From JABWBD01 sp040768665 (GTDB taxonomy: Bacteria; Planctomycetota; Planctomycetia; Pirellulales; Thermoguttaceae): DNA of 51,585 bases. The first letter of the stretch is position 1. Each line of letters begins with the position of its first letter. The translations under genes were made by a program, and so were the position numbers. The stretch covers positions 1-51,585 of the forward strand of contig JAXGMN010000074.1 in assembly GCA_040768665.1 (NCBI GenBank). The letters are read 5' to 3'. Shown here piece by piece: positions 41,397 through 49,294 of the stretch. A model generated the notes under the pieces. That model was not told the DNA's origin, made no database searches, and was given only the letters and a program-made list of their open reading frames with translations.

Positions 41397-42785
41397 TCAG
41401 TACTCTGTCTTCTTCAGCCCTGGCATGGGGATGGGGTACTTGCCCTCGGCATCCGCCTGCACCGGGGCGGGCGAGTCCATCGTGAACTTGTCCACGCCCG
41501 GAGCATATTCATCTTCGGAGTTGAGCATGTCTTCGTACGTGATTTCCTGTCCCGTATGAGCCGCTTTGCGGCCCAGGGAGCTGACCAGGCTGGCCTCGAC
41601 CCCACGCCTGGCTTCGTTGAACGGCTTGTCGTTGCAGATCGCGTCGACGAGATCATCCCACTCGTTCTGATAAGGATTGCGCTGGTCGGCGGGAATGTCG
41701 GACTCCCAGATCTTCTGATCCGGATCCGGTTGCTGCCCCTTGTACGTGCTGGAGGGAAGCCCGCAGTCGCCGGCCTTGGAGACGATGGCCGAGCCCTTGG
41801 TGCCGTGGGCGTAGCTCGAATAGATCTGCTCGCAGCCCGCCATACAGCGGCCGTCCATGATGAGCTTGGCGCCATCCGGGAAAGTGTACTCCACCGAATA
41901 GGCGTCGAAGTTCTGATCGATGGACGGCTTGCCCTCGGGGCTCATGCGATAGTGGCGTCCGCCCAGCGCCTGCGCCTTCACCGGCCAGGCGTCCTTCATC
42001 CAGCAGCAATGATCGATCACATGGATGTAGAAGTCGTTGAAGCATCCTCCGCTCGCCCAAATGAAGCTGTGGAACCGCTGGATCTGCCAGAGCAGTTCGC
42101 TGGGATCTCCCGGCCACTTTTCGGAAAACGCTGAGCCCACGGGCCCCGTCATGCGATACGCCCGCATCGCCACGATATCGCCGATCTCGCCGTTCTGGAT
42201 CCGTTTGTGCAGTTCCTGAAGCGCCCGGCTGTGGCGCGACATCAGCCCCACGCCTACCTTGAGATTCTTGGCCTGCGACTCTTCGGCCAGCTTGATCATG
42301 CGGCGCGAGGTGGGACCGTCGCACGTAACCGGCTTTTCCATGAACACGTGGAGCCCATTCTGGATCGCATAGGCAAAGTGCACCCAGCGAAAAGCCGGCG
42401 GGGTGGCAAAGATCGCGATGTCGCCCGGTTTCAGGCAATCCATTGCCTTCTGGTAGCCGTCGAAACCGAGGAACTTTCGTTCTTGGGGAACATCCATCTT
42501 GTCGGCATACTTCTTGCTCAGGTTTCCGAAGCTACCCGCCAACCGGTTCTCGAAGACGTCGGCCATCGCCACCAGCTTCACCGGGCAATTGCTGACCTCC
42601 ATGGCGTTGGCTGCCGCCCCCGTGCCGCGACCGCCGCAGCCGATCAGCGCGACCCGGATCGTGTTGTCTTCCGCAGCATGCACGCGTGGAATCGCGACAC
42701 CCGCCACTGCGGAGACCGCCGCAATGCGACCGGTGGTTTTCAGAAACTCGCGACGCGTCGTGTTGTCCTGTTTCGCTCCACTCAT
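41397..42785 (-). CDS. TAT-exported Gfo/Idh/MocA oxidoreductase
   Basis: A 462-residue NAD(P)-dependent oxidoreductase. The twin-arginine signal TTRREFLKTTGRIAAVS (about 9-25) directs it out of the cytoplasm in folded form with its cofactor. The Rossmann motif IRVALIGCGGRGTG (about 43-56) and the catalytic-type motif EKPVTCDG follow; the C-terminal half is the Gfo/Idh/MocA alpha/beta domain. The substrate is probably a sugar or inositol derivative. ATG 42785 follows GGGAGGA. These exported paralogues are typical of planctomycetes. Confidence 0.88.
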   Translation of the reverse strand: MSGAKQDNTTRREFLKTTGRIAAVSAVAGVAIPRVHAAEDNTIRVALIGCGGRGTGAAANAMEVSNCPVKLVAMADVFENRLAGSFGNLSKKYADKMDVPQERKFLGFDGYQKAMDCLKPGDIAIFATPPAFRWVHFAYAIQNGLHVFMEKPVTCDGPTSRRMIKLAEESQAKNLKVGVGLMSRHSRALQELHKRIQNGEIGDIVAMRAYRMTGPVGSAFSEKWPGDPSELLWQIQRFHSFIWASGGCFNDFYIHVIDHCCWMKDAWPVKAQALGGRHYRMSPEGKPSIDQNFDAYSVEYTFPDGAKLIMDGRCMAGCEQIYSSYAHGTKGSAIVSKAGDCGLPSSTYKGQQPDPDQKIWESDIPADQRNPYQNEWDDLVDAICNDKPFNEARRGVEASLVSSLGRKAAHTGQEITYEDMLNSEDEYAPGVDKFTMDSPAPVQADAEGKYPIPMPGLKKTEY

Positions 42786-43044
42786 CCGCAATGTCCTCCC
42801 AGGTATCTCGTTCGATCCGCAATAGGCCAGGTGTCTTCGGTTGCCGGTTGCGGGCGCGCAAGCGCGCCCTTCTGGCGAACTTAACCAGGACCATCGCCAC
42901 ATGCAAGCGTCACGGGTACCACGTCTTGCGCCGAGTTCCGGCAGGGAGAGCATGAATGTCAACTGCAAATGTTGGAAATTGCAGTTCGCGTGCGTAAAAT
43001 TGCCCGCTAAACCTCCCGTCCTGCTAGCTCTCTTAGGGGGGGCA

Positions 43045-45348
43045 ATGAAACCCCGCTGGACCCGCCAACTCTCCGTACCCATTCTGCTCCTTCCCCTACT
43101 GGCTGCTCGGGCCGGTTCCGCCGAGGAACTGCCTCCAGGCAACGTCTCCCAGGTCGACTTCCTCCGCGACGTACAGCCGCTTCTCGCGAAACATTGCTAT
43201 GATTGCCACGGCTCGAACACCCAGGAGGCGGGACTACGGCTCGATCTTCGCGACAAAGCCCTTGAGGGCGGAGATTCCGGGCCTTCGATCGTCCCCAGCA
43301 AACCCGAGGAGAGCCTGCTGGTTGATCGTATTACGGCTGAGGACGAGGACTCCCGGATGCCGCCGAGTTGGGCGGAGTCGCCCGCGCTCGATCCGCAGAC
43401 GATCGACCTGGTGCGACGATGGATCGTGCAGGGAGCAATCTGGCCGGCCCCCGAAACCGGTCAGCAACGAGCCGCATCCGCCCACTGGGCGTATCAACCG
43501 CTCCGCAGCAGCGAACCGCCCGCGGTCGAAGGCGCCGCATGGGTTCGCAACCCGATCGACAACTTCGTTCTTGCACGGCTTGAGGCTGCAGGGATCGAGC
43601 CCTCGGCCGAGGCCGACCGGTATACGCTCATCAAACGATTGCACTACGATCTGGTCGGCCTGCCGCCGGAGCCGGAGGAAGCCGACCAGTTCGCTCAGGA
43701 TACCTCGCCGGACGCCTACGAGGAGTTGGTCGACCAACTTCTGGCGTCGCCTCACTTCGGCGAGCGTTGGGGACGCCATTGGCTCGACAAGGCCCGCTAC
43801 GCCGACTCCGACGGATACGAGAAGGACAACCCCCGGCCCGACGCCTGGCACTGGCGCGACTGGGTGATCGACGCCGTGAACCGGGACATGCCGTTTGACA
43901 AGTTTACTATCCAGCAGCTTGCCGGCGATCTCCTGCCGGACGCCGGCCCTACCGAGCGGCTCGCGACGGCGTTTCACCGCCAGACGCTCACCAACACCGA
44001 AGGAGGCGTCGACCAGGAGGAATTCCGCGTCGCCGCCGTCAAAGACCGCGTCGAGACGACCGGGGCGGTCTGGCTGGGCCTCACCGTCGGCTGTGCGCAA
44101 TGCCACAGCCACAAGTACGACCAGATCACCCAGCGCGAGTACTACCAGTTTTTCGCCTTCTTCAACAACGGCGATGAAGTCACGCATGAGGTTCCCACGT
44201 CGGACGAGGCCATGGCCCGTTACGGCGAGCAAAACAAGAAAGAGCCCAAGCAGCCGGTGCTGGAAGCACGGGTAATCGCCGAACGAACAAAAGACCGTCG
44301 CCGGAACTTTCTGCTTCACCGCGGCGATTTCCTGCAGCCGACCGTCGAGGTTCAGCCCGCCACGCTCGAGGTCCTGCCGCCGCTCGAACCTCGATCGAAG
44401 ACGGGTTCGCCCGACCGGCTCGACCTGGCCAGGTGGCTGGTCGACCCGGCCAATCCGCTCCCGCACCGAGTGGCCGTCAACCATATTTGGGCTTACCTGT
44501 TCGGCCAAGGAATTGTCGCGACAGCGAACGATTTCGGAGTTCGCGGGGAGCCGCCGACGCATCCCGACCTGCTGGAATGGCTCGCCCGGCGGTTCATCGA
44601 GTCCGGGTTCAGCCGCAAGGCGATGATCCGGTTGATCGTCGGTTCGTCGACGTATCGGCAATCGTCGCGGCACCGTCCGGAACTCGCCGAGACCGATCCG
44701 CTCAACAAGATGCTCTATCGCCAGAACCGTTTCCGCGTGGAGGCGGAGATTGTCCGCGACCTGGCCCTGGCAGCGAGCGGGCTGCTGAGCCGAAAGATCG
44801 GAGGCCCGAGCGTGTTCCCCCCGATGCCGGCCGACGTCGCCGCGCTGAGCTACGCAAGCAATTTCAAGTGGGACACGAGCAAGGGCGAGGACCGGTACCG
44901 GCGCGGAATGTATACGTTCTTCAAGCGCACCGCCCCGCATCCGAACCTCATCACGTTCGATTGCCCGGACGCGAACACAGCGGCCCTTTCCCGCCGCACG
45001 TCGAACACTCCGCTTCAGGCGTTGACGACGCTCAACAACGAGGTCTTTGTCGAGGCGGCGCAAGGGCTGGCTCGCCTGTGTTCGACGGACGGCGATGCCG
45101 CGACGGACGAAGGTCGGCTGACGCGGGTCTTCCGGCAATGTGTCGCTCGGCCGCCGACGGGCGCGGAACGGCAGCCGCTCTTGGAGTTGCTCGGCAAGAC
45201 CCGCCGCTGGTACGCGGCCCATCCGGAGGAGGCCAAGAAGCTCACGGAAACACACCGCGCCGAGGAGGTGCCGGCCGAGGAAAACGCCGCGTGGATCGCC
45301 ACCGCCCGGATCGTCCTGAACCTGGATGAATTCATCACCCGCGAGTAA
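43045..45348 (+). CDS. PSCyt1-DUF1549-DUF1553 cytochrome protein
   Basis: A 767-residue exported protein with signal peptide (about 1-25), an N-terminal PSCyt1 cytochrome-c-like domain with haem motif CYDCH (51-55), then DUF1549 (about 165-375) and DUF1553 (about 455-715). A second haem-like motif CAQCH lies at 350-354. The family is almost limited to Planctomycetes and Verrucomicrobia, has no proven function and is usually followed, as here, by a DUF1501 gene (18 bp downstream). The start ATG 43045 follows TTAGGGGGGG. It is divergent from the Gfo/Idh/MocA gene, and the three genes probably share a regulatory region. Confidence 0.9.
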   Translation: MKPRWTRQLSVPILLLPLLAARAGSAEELPPGNVSQVDFLRDVQPLLAKHCYDCHGSNTQEAGLRLDLRDKALEGGDSGPSIVPSKPEESLLVDRITAEDEDSRMPPSWAESPALDPQTIDLVRRWIVQGAIWPAPETGQQRAASAHWAYQPLRSSEPPAVEGAAWVRNPIDNFVLARLEAAGIEPSAEADRYTLIKRLHYDLVGLPPEPEEADQFAQDTSPDAYEELVDQLLASPHFGERWGRHWLDKARYADSDGYEKDNPRPDAWHWRDWVIDAVNRDMPFDKFTIQQLAGDLLPDAGPTERLATAFHRQTLTNTEGGVDQEEFRVAAVKDRVETTGAVWLGLTVGCAQCHSHKYDQITQREYYQFFAFFNNGDEVTHEVPTSDEAMARYGEQNKKEPKQPVLEARVIAERTKDRRRNFLLHRGDFLQPTVEVQPATLEVLPPLEPRSKTGSPDRLDLARWLVDPANPLPHRVAVNHIWAYLFGQGIVATANDFGVRGEPPTHPDLLEWLARRFIESGFSRKAMIRLIVGSSTYRQSSRHRPELAETDPLNKMLYRQNRFRVEAEIVRDLALAASGLLSRKIGGPSVFPPMPADVAALSYASNFKWDTSKGEDRYRRGMYTFFKRTAPHPNLITFDCPDANTAALSRRTSNTPLQALTTLNNEVFVEAAQGLARLCSTDGDAATDEGRLTRVFRQCVARPPTGAERQPLLELLGKTRRWYAAHPEEAKKLTETHRAEEVPAEENAAWIATARIVLNLDEFITRE

Positions 45349-45365
45349 GCGAGGGGAAATCTCTC

Positions 45366-46859
45366 ATGCGTCCCCGGCAAGAACGGCTCGTCCACACCCG
45401 CCGCGAGTTTCTCAACACGACGGCGAGCGGCCTGGGAATGATGGCCCTGGGCGCCATGCTCAGCGCGGAGGGAGTGCTGAGCCCGGGTGCGGCGCGAGCC
45501 GACACGGCCCAGACCGACCCGCTGGCTCCCCGTCCGACGCACTTCCCGGCCAAGGCGAAGTCGTGCATCTTCATCTTCATGGCCGGCGCGCCCAGCCATC
45601 TCGACCTGTTCGATCCCAAGCCGAAGCTCAACGAACTCGACGGCCAGAAACTGCCCGAGTCGATGACCAAGAACGTGCGGTTCGCGTTCTTGCAGAAAGA
45701 CTCGGCGGTGATCATGGGCTCGAAACGGAAGTTCAAGAAATACGGCCAGTGCGCCATGGAGTTCTCGGACCTGCTGCCCCACATCGGCAGCGTGGCCGAC
45801 GATCTGCTGCTGGTCCGCAGCCTCCACTCGGAACAGTTCAATCACCATCCCGGGCAGCTCATGATGCAATGCGGCCGGGGTGTTTTCGGCCTGCCGACGA
45901 TGGGCTCGTGGCTCACGTACGGCCTGGGCAGCGAGTCGCAGAATCTGCCGGGCTACGTCGTGCTGACCAGCGGACGCGGTTCCAGCGGCGGCGCGACGCT
46001 CTGGCAGAGCGGCTTCCTCCCCTCGGTGCACGCCGGCGTCCTCTTTCGAAACAAAGGCGAACCCGTCTTGAACCTCAAGAACCCCGACGGCCTGCCCGCG
46101 GAGCTTCAGCGAGCCGGGCTCGATACCCTGGGCGAGTTGAACCAGTCCCGCTACCGGGAGATCCGCGACCCGGAGATTGCCAGCCGCATCGCGAATTACG
46201 AGCTGGCCTTCCGGATGCAGACCGCGGCCCCGGAATTGATCGACCTGTCCGGCGAAAGCGAGAAAACACTCGAGATGTACGGGGCGAACCGTCCGGAGCC
46301 GGAAAAACTCGGCGGCCGCGAAAAGATGGGCGATACCTATGCAGGCTTTGCGAGGAATTGCCTCCTGGCCCGGCGGTTGGTCGAGCGGGGCGTGCGATTT
46401 GTCAACATCATCTATGCCTCCTGGGACCATCACAGCAAGCTCGACGAAGAACTACCGTACAACGCGGGCGTCGTCGATCAGCCAATCGCCGCCTTGATCC
46501 GCGACCTCAAGCAGCGCGGGCTGTTGGACTCGACGATGGTCGTCTGGGGAACGGAATTCGGCCGCACTCCGCTGGGTGAAAACCGGCCCGGCTTCAAAGA
46601 GGTAACCGGCCGCGACCACCATCCGTTCGCCTTCACGATGTTTCTCGCGGGCGGCGGTATCAAGGGCGGGCAAATCTACGGAGCGAGCGACGAAATCGGC
46701 TGGGGCGTGGCCGAGAAGCCGGTGCACATCAACGACCTTCACGCCACCATGCTCCACCAGTTCGGCCTTGACCACCTGAAACTGATCTACCGGTTCCAGG
46801 GCCGCGATTTCCGACTGACTGACGTGGGCGGAAAAGTCATTGAGGATTGGATCGCCTGA
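45366..46859 (+). CDS. TAT-exported DUF1501 protein
   Basis: A 497-residue protein with a twin-arginine signal (HTRREFLNTTASGLGMMALG, about 10-29). DUF1501 proteins are distant relatives of sulfatases/alkaline phosphatases; here the metal-type region includes CIFIFMAGAPSHLDLFDPK and VVWGTEFGRTPLGEN. Enzymatic activity has not been shown for the family. It lies directly behind the PSCyt1/PSD1 gene in one operon, so both probably work together outside the cytoplasm. Confidence 0.9.
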   Translation: MRPRQERLVHTRREFLNTTASGLGMMALGAMLSAEGVLSPGAARADTAQTDPLAPRPTHFPAKAKSCIFIFMAGAPSHLDLFDPKPKLNELDGQKLPESMTKNVRFAFLQKDSAVIMGSKRKFKKYGQCAMEFSDLLPHIGSVADDLLLVRSLHSEQFNHHPGQLMMQCGRGVFGLPTMGSWLTYGLGSESQNLPGYVVLTSGRGSSGGATLWQSGFLPSVHAGVLFRNKGEPVLNLKNPDGLPAELQRAGLDTLGELNQSRYREIRDPEIASRIANYELAFRMQTAAPELIDLSGESEKTLEMYGANRPEPEKLGGREKMGDTYAGFARNCLLARRLVERGVRFVNIIYASWDHHSKLDEELPYNAGVVDQPIAALIRDLKQRGLLDSTMVVWGTEFGRTPLGENRPGFKEVTGRDHHPFAFTMFLAGGGIKGGQIYGASDEIGWGVAEKPVHINDLHATMLHQFGLDHLKLIYRFQGRDFRLTDVGGKVIEDWIA

Positions 46860-46916
46860 GTGGAGTCCGGCCACTTCATGGCCGGACGAACCGTCCGGCC
46901 GGCTGTGAACGAGCAA

Positions 46917-46931
46917 AGCAGCCGGGCTGCT
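46917..46931. repeat. AGCAGCCGGGCTGCT palindrome
   Basis: Third location of this 15-bp palindrome, between the DUF1501 gene and the convergent aldehyde oxidoreductase gene. It is preceded by CCGGCCACTTCATGGCCGG (46868-46886), another hairpin. Together they may terminate both genes. Confidence 0.5.
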
Positions 46932-46989
46932 GGTGTATTGATCCCGCCTGGGCGCAGCGGCTCACGGAGTGCCCCGCCTACACTGGGCT

Positions 46990-48867
46990 CTACACGGCGG
47001 TGGCCGCGTCCGGATGAAGATCCGGCACGACGAAGCCGAGGCCAACCTCCTCCAGAGTTTCTCGCTTGGGCACACCCGTTTCCGGATCCCAGCCCATCGC
47101 TTCCAGGTACTCGCGGACCTGCGTGTCGATGTCGACGGTCACTCCCGCCAAAGGGCCTTCCTCGAGCGGCGGGCTGCCGATGATTCGGCCCGGCACGGCG
47201 AAATCGACGTTGCGAACGCCGTCCCGCAGGTTAAAGGCGATCCGCAAGGCCGCGATCCGAGCGCCGGTTTTCTCGATGTCGTCGAGCGTAAACCTATGGC
47301 CGGTGACATACGTCAGCGTGTCGGCCATGCACTCCGGCGGCAGGCAGACCCAGGCGAACATGCACATGCCGGCCGCGGTCGACGTATGGTAATGGTTGCT
47401 CACGCGCCGGTGGATGTGGCCTTTGCCCGTGTAGGTGTACTTGTCGAACTCCTCGGTGACGAGCCCGGGAGGTGCGAACTGGGCCTCGGCGGTCCAGACG
47501 CTGAGCTGGGTATGGCGGCCGGGAGTCGCGTCCATCTTGTAGCTGGTGGCCAACCCCGGACTGAGCCGCGGATCGTGCATTGGGATCTCTTCGCCGCCGA
47601 CGTGGATCGCGTAGGCGTCGGCGCCTTTGCCGATTCGTTCCGCCGCCCGCTTGACGCCGTTCTCCAGCACCTTCCCGAACCCGGTGCCGCCCGCGATCGC
47701 CTCGGTGATCTTCACGATCGCATCGGCATTGCCCCACGTGAGTTGGATTCCGCCGGTATCGTCGTCGGTAATCAGTCCGTTCTCATAGCACTCGATGGCA
47801 AATCCCACGGTGCAGCCCGTGCTAATCGTGTCGAGCCCTTGGCGATTGCAGATTTCGTTGCAGCGGTTGATCGACGCCAAATCGTCGTTCAGGCAGAGGG
47901 TGCCGAACGCGCCCAGGGTTTCATACTCGGGCTTGTGGTTGTGCGAGGCATAGGGGCCGTCCACCTCGGTCTCGCCGCCGCAGGCGATCGAGCAGTGCCA
48001 GCAGGCGTATTTGCGATGCTGGATGGCCAGGACACTGTCGTCGCTGATCTTGCCCACGTTGGGAAAATCGCCGGGAGAACCCGTCCAGTTCTTGATCGGC
48101 GTGTCGCCCGAAGCGGCCGCTCCCGCGGTGATGCCGGCGGTGCCGTACTGGTTGAGCACCTTGTACATGCCCTGTTCTTTCATGCCTTCGCGATACTTGG
48201 CCAGGGCCTCCTTGAGCTGTTCGGGCTCTTTGATCGTGACAGGTGCGTCGCCAATTGCCACGATCGCTTTCAGCTTCTTGGACCCCATCACGGCGCCCAG
48301 TCCGCTGCGGCCGGCGGCTCGGCCCCTGTCGTTGATGATGCAGCTCAACAGGGCCATCCGCTCGCCCGCCGGGCCGATACAGGCCAAGCCGGCTTTTTTT
48401 CCGTAGATCTCCTTGACCTTGTCTTCCAGGTCATTGGTGTCCATGCCCCACCAGTCGTCGGCCGGCAGCAGTTCGGCCTCGCCGTTGCGAACCAGCAGGT
48501 AGACCGGCTTCGAGCTGGCGCCGGAGAAGATAATGCCGTCGACTCCGGCTGCCTTCAGGGCAGGTCCGAACGTGCCGCCGGAATTGGCATCGCCCCAGGT
48601 GCCGGTCTTCGGACTCTTGGCGACGACAAAGTAGCGATTGCCGCTGGGCGCGATGGTCCCGGTCAAAACCCCGGTGAAGAAGCCAAGATAGTTTTCCGGC
48701 CCCAGGGCGTCGACGTGGGGCTTCTGAAGCTTGTAGAGATAATACGCCCCCAAGCCGTATCCGCCCATGTAATTCAAGTAAACGTCGTCGCTCGGCGTTT
48801 CCACAGAGAGCTTCTGCTGGGTGAGATCCACCAACAGAATCTTGCCCATGGTTCCCGGTACAGCCAT
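46990..48867 (-). CDS. Aldehyde ferredoxin oxidoreductase
   Basis: A 625-residue tungsten-bispyranopterin enzyme of the AOR family, which oxidises aldehydes to acids with ferredoxin. The N-terminal domain GKILLVDLTQQKLSVE is standard. The [4Fe-4S] ligands Cys289, Cys292 and Cys296 lie in CWHCSIAC, with a further Cys expected near PPECMAD. The cofactor region GGTFGPALKAAG and GLGAVMGSKKLKAI is also typical. It is full length; ATG 48867 is preceded by AAAGGAG. No ferredoxin or MoaA/MoeA gene is adjacent. It indicates anaerobic or low-oxygen metabolism of the host. The exact AOR subgroup is not determined. Confidence 0.92.
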   Translation of the reverse strand: MAVPGTMGKILLVDLTQQKLSVETPSDDVYLNYMGGYGLGAYYLYKLQKPHVDALGPENYLGFFTGVLTGTIAPSGNRYFVVAKSPKTGTWGDANSGGTFGPALKAAGVDGIIFSGASSKPVYLLVRNGEAELLPADDWWGMDTNDLEDKVKEIYGKKAGLACIGPAGERMALLSCIINDRGRAAGRSGLGAVMGSKKLKAIVAIGDAPVTIKEPEQLKEALAKYREGMKEQGMYKVLNQYGTAGITAGAAASGDTPIKNWTGSPGDFPNVGKISDDSVLAIQHRKYACWHCSIACGGETEVDGPYASHNHKPEYETLGAFGTLCLNDDLASINRCNEICNRQGLDTISTGCTVGFAIECYENGLITDDDTGGIQLTWGNADAIVKITEAIAGGTGFGKVLENGVKRAAERIGKGADAYAIHVGGEEIPMHDPRLSPGLATSYKMDATPGRHTQLSVWTAEAQFAPPGLVTEEFDKYTYTGKGHIHRRVSNHYHTSTAAGMCMFAWVCLPPECMADTLTYVTGHRFTLDDIEKTGARIAALRIAFNLRDGVRNVDFAVPGRIIGSPPLEEGPLAGVTVDIDTQVREYLEAMGWDPETGVPKRETLEEVGLGFVVPDLHPDAATAV

Positions 48868-49294
48868 GTCGAACTCCTTTACGTCAACCGGACGGAATCT
48901 CGGCGGCAGTGCCGCGGGGAAGAATGCCACCCCAACAGTCTGGACTATAGAGGACCTGGTGCTCGGGCGTCAAGCGGCCGGAGTGTGCGGCAAGTTGTTG
49001 GAGCCTTACGGCCGAAGACACGGCGATCGGCCGTCGCGCTGGTTCAATTTGTCTGCTTACACGATCAGACCGAGAACGACGGAACCAATCAGCCCGCCTG
49101 TCAATCCCGCCAACGCCCCGCGCCAGAGCCCCTCGGTCGCCAACTTCTATCAATGTATTCTTGTCACGGACAGACTGCAATGGGCAGCCCTGGCAGGCAG
49201 ACAATTGGAGGGGTACAATACGTGCGGTTTGTGGAGCCCGTTGTCTCGTGTCTTCAAATTCTGCACCGGCCCACGGAAGAGATCCGGAAGAATC
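48868..49294. other. Divergent intergenic region AOR/Hsp70
   Basis: No confident gene. A 28-codon minus-strand frame (49057-49143) encodes a very hydrophobic Gly-rich peptide (RGALAGLTGGLIGSVVLG) with only a TTG start and may be a remnant of a membrane protein. A possible -10 box TACAAT lies near 49216, upstream of the Hsp70 gene. Confidence 0.35.

Noticed and set aside
49057..49143. Hydrophobic 28-codon minus-strand peptide gene
   Set aside because: Only a TTG start, no ribosome binding site, and too short to separate from chance; mentioned only as possible remnant.
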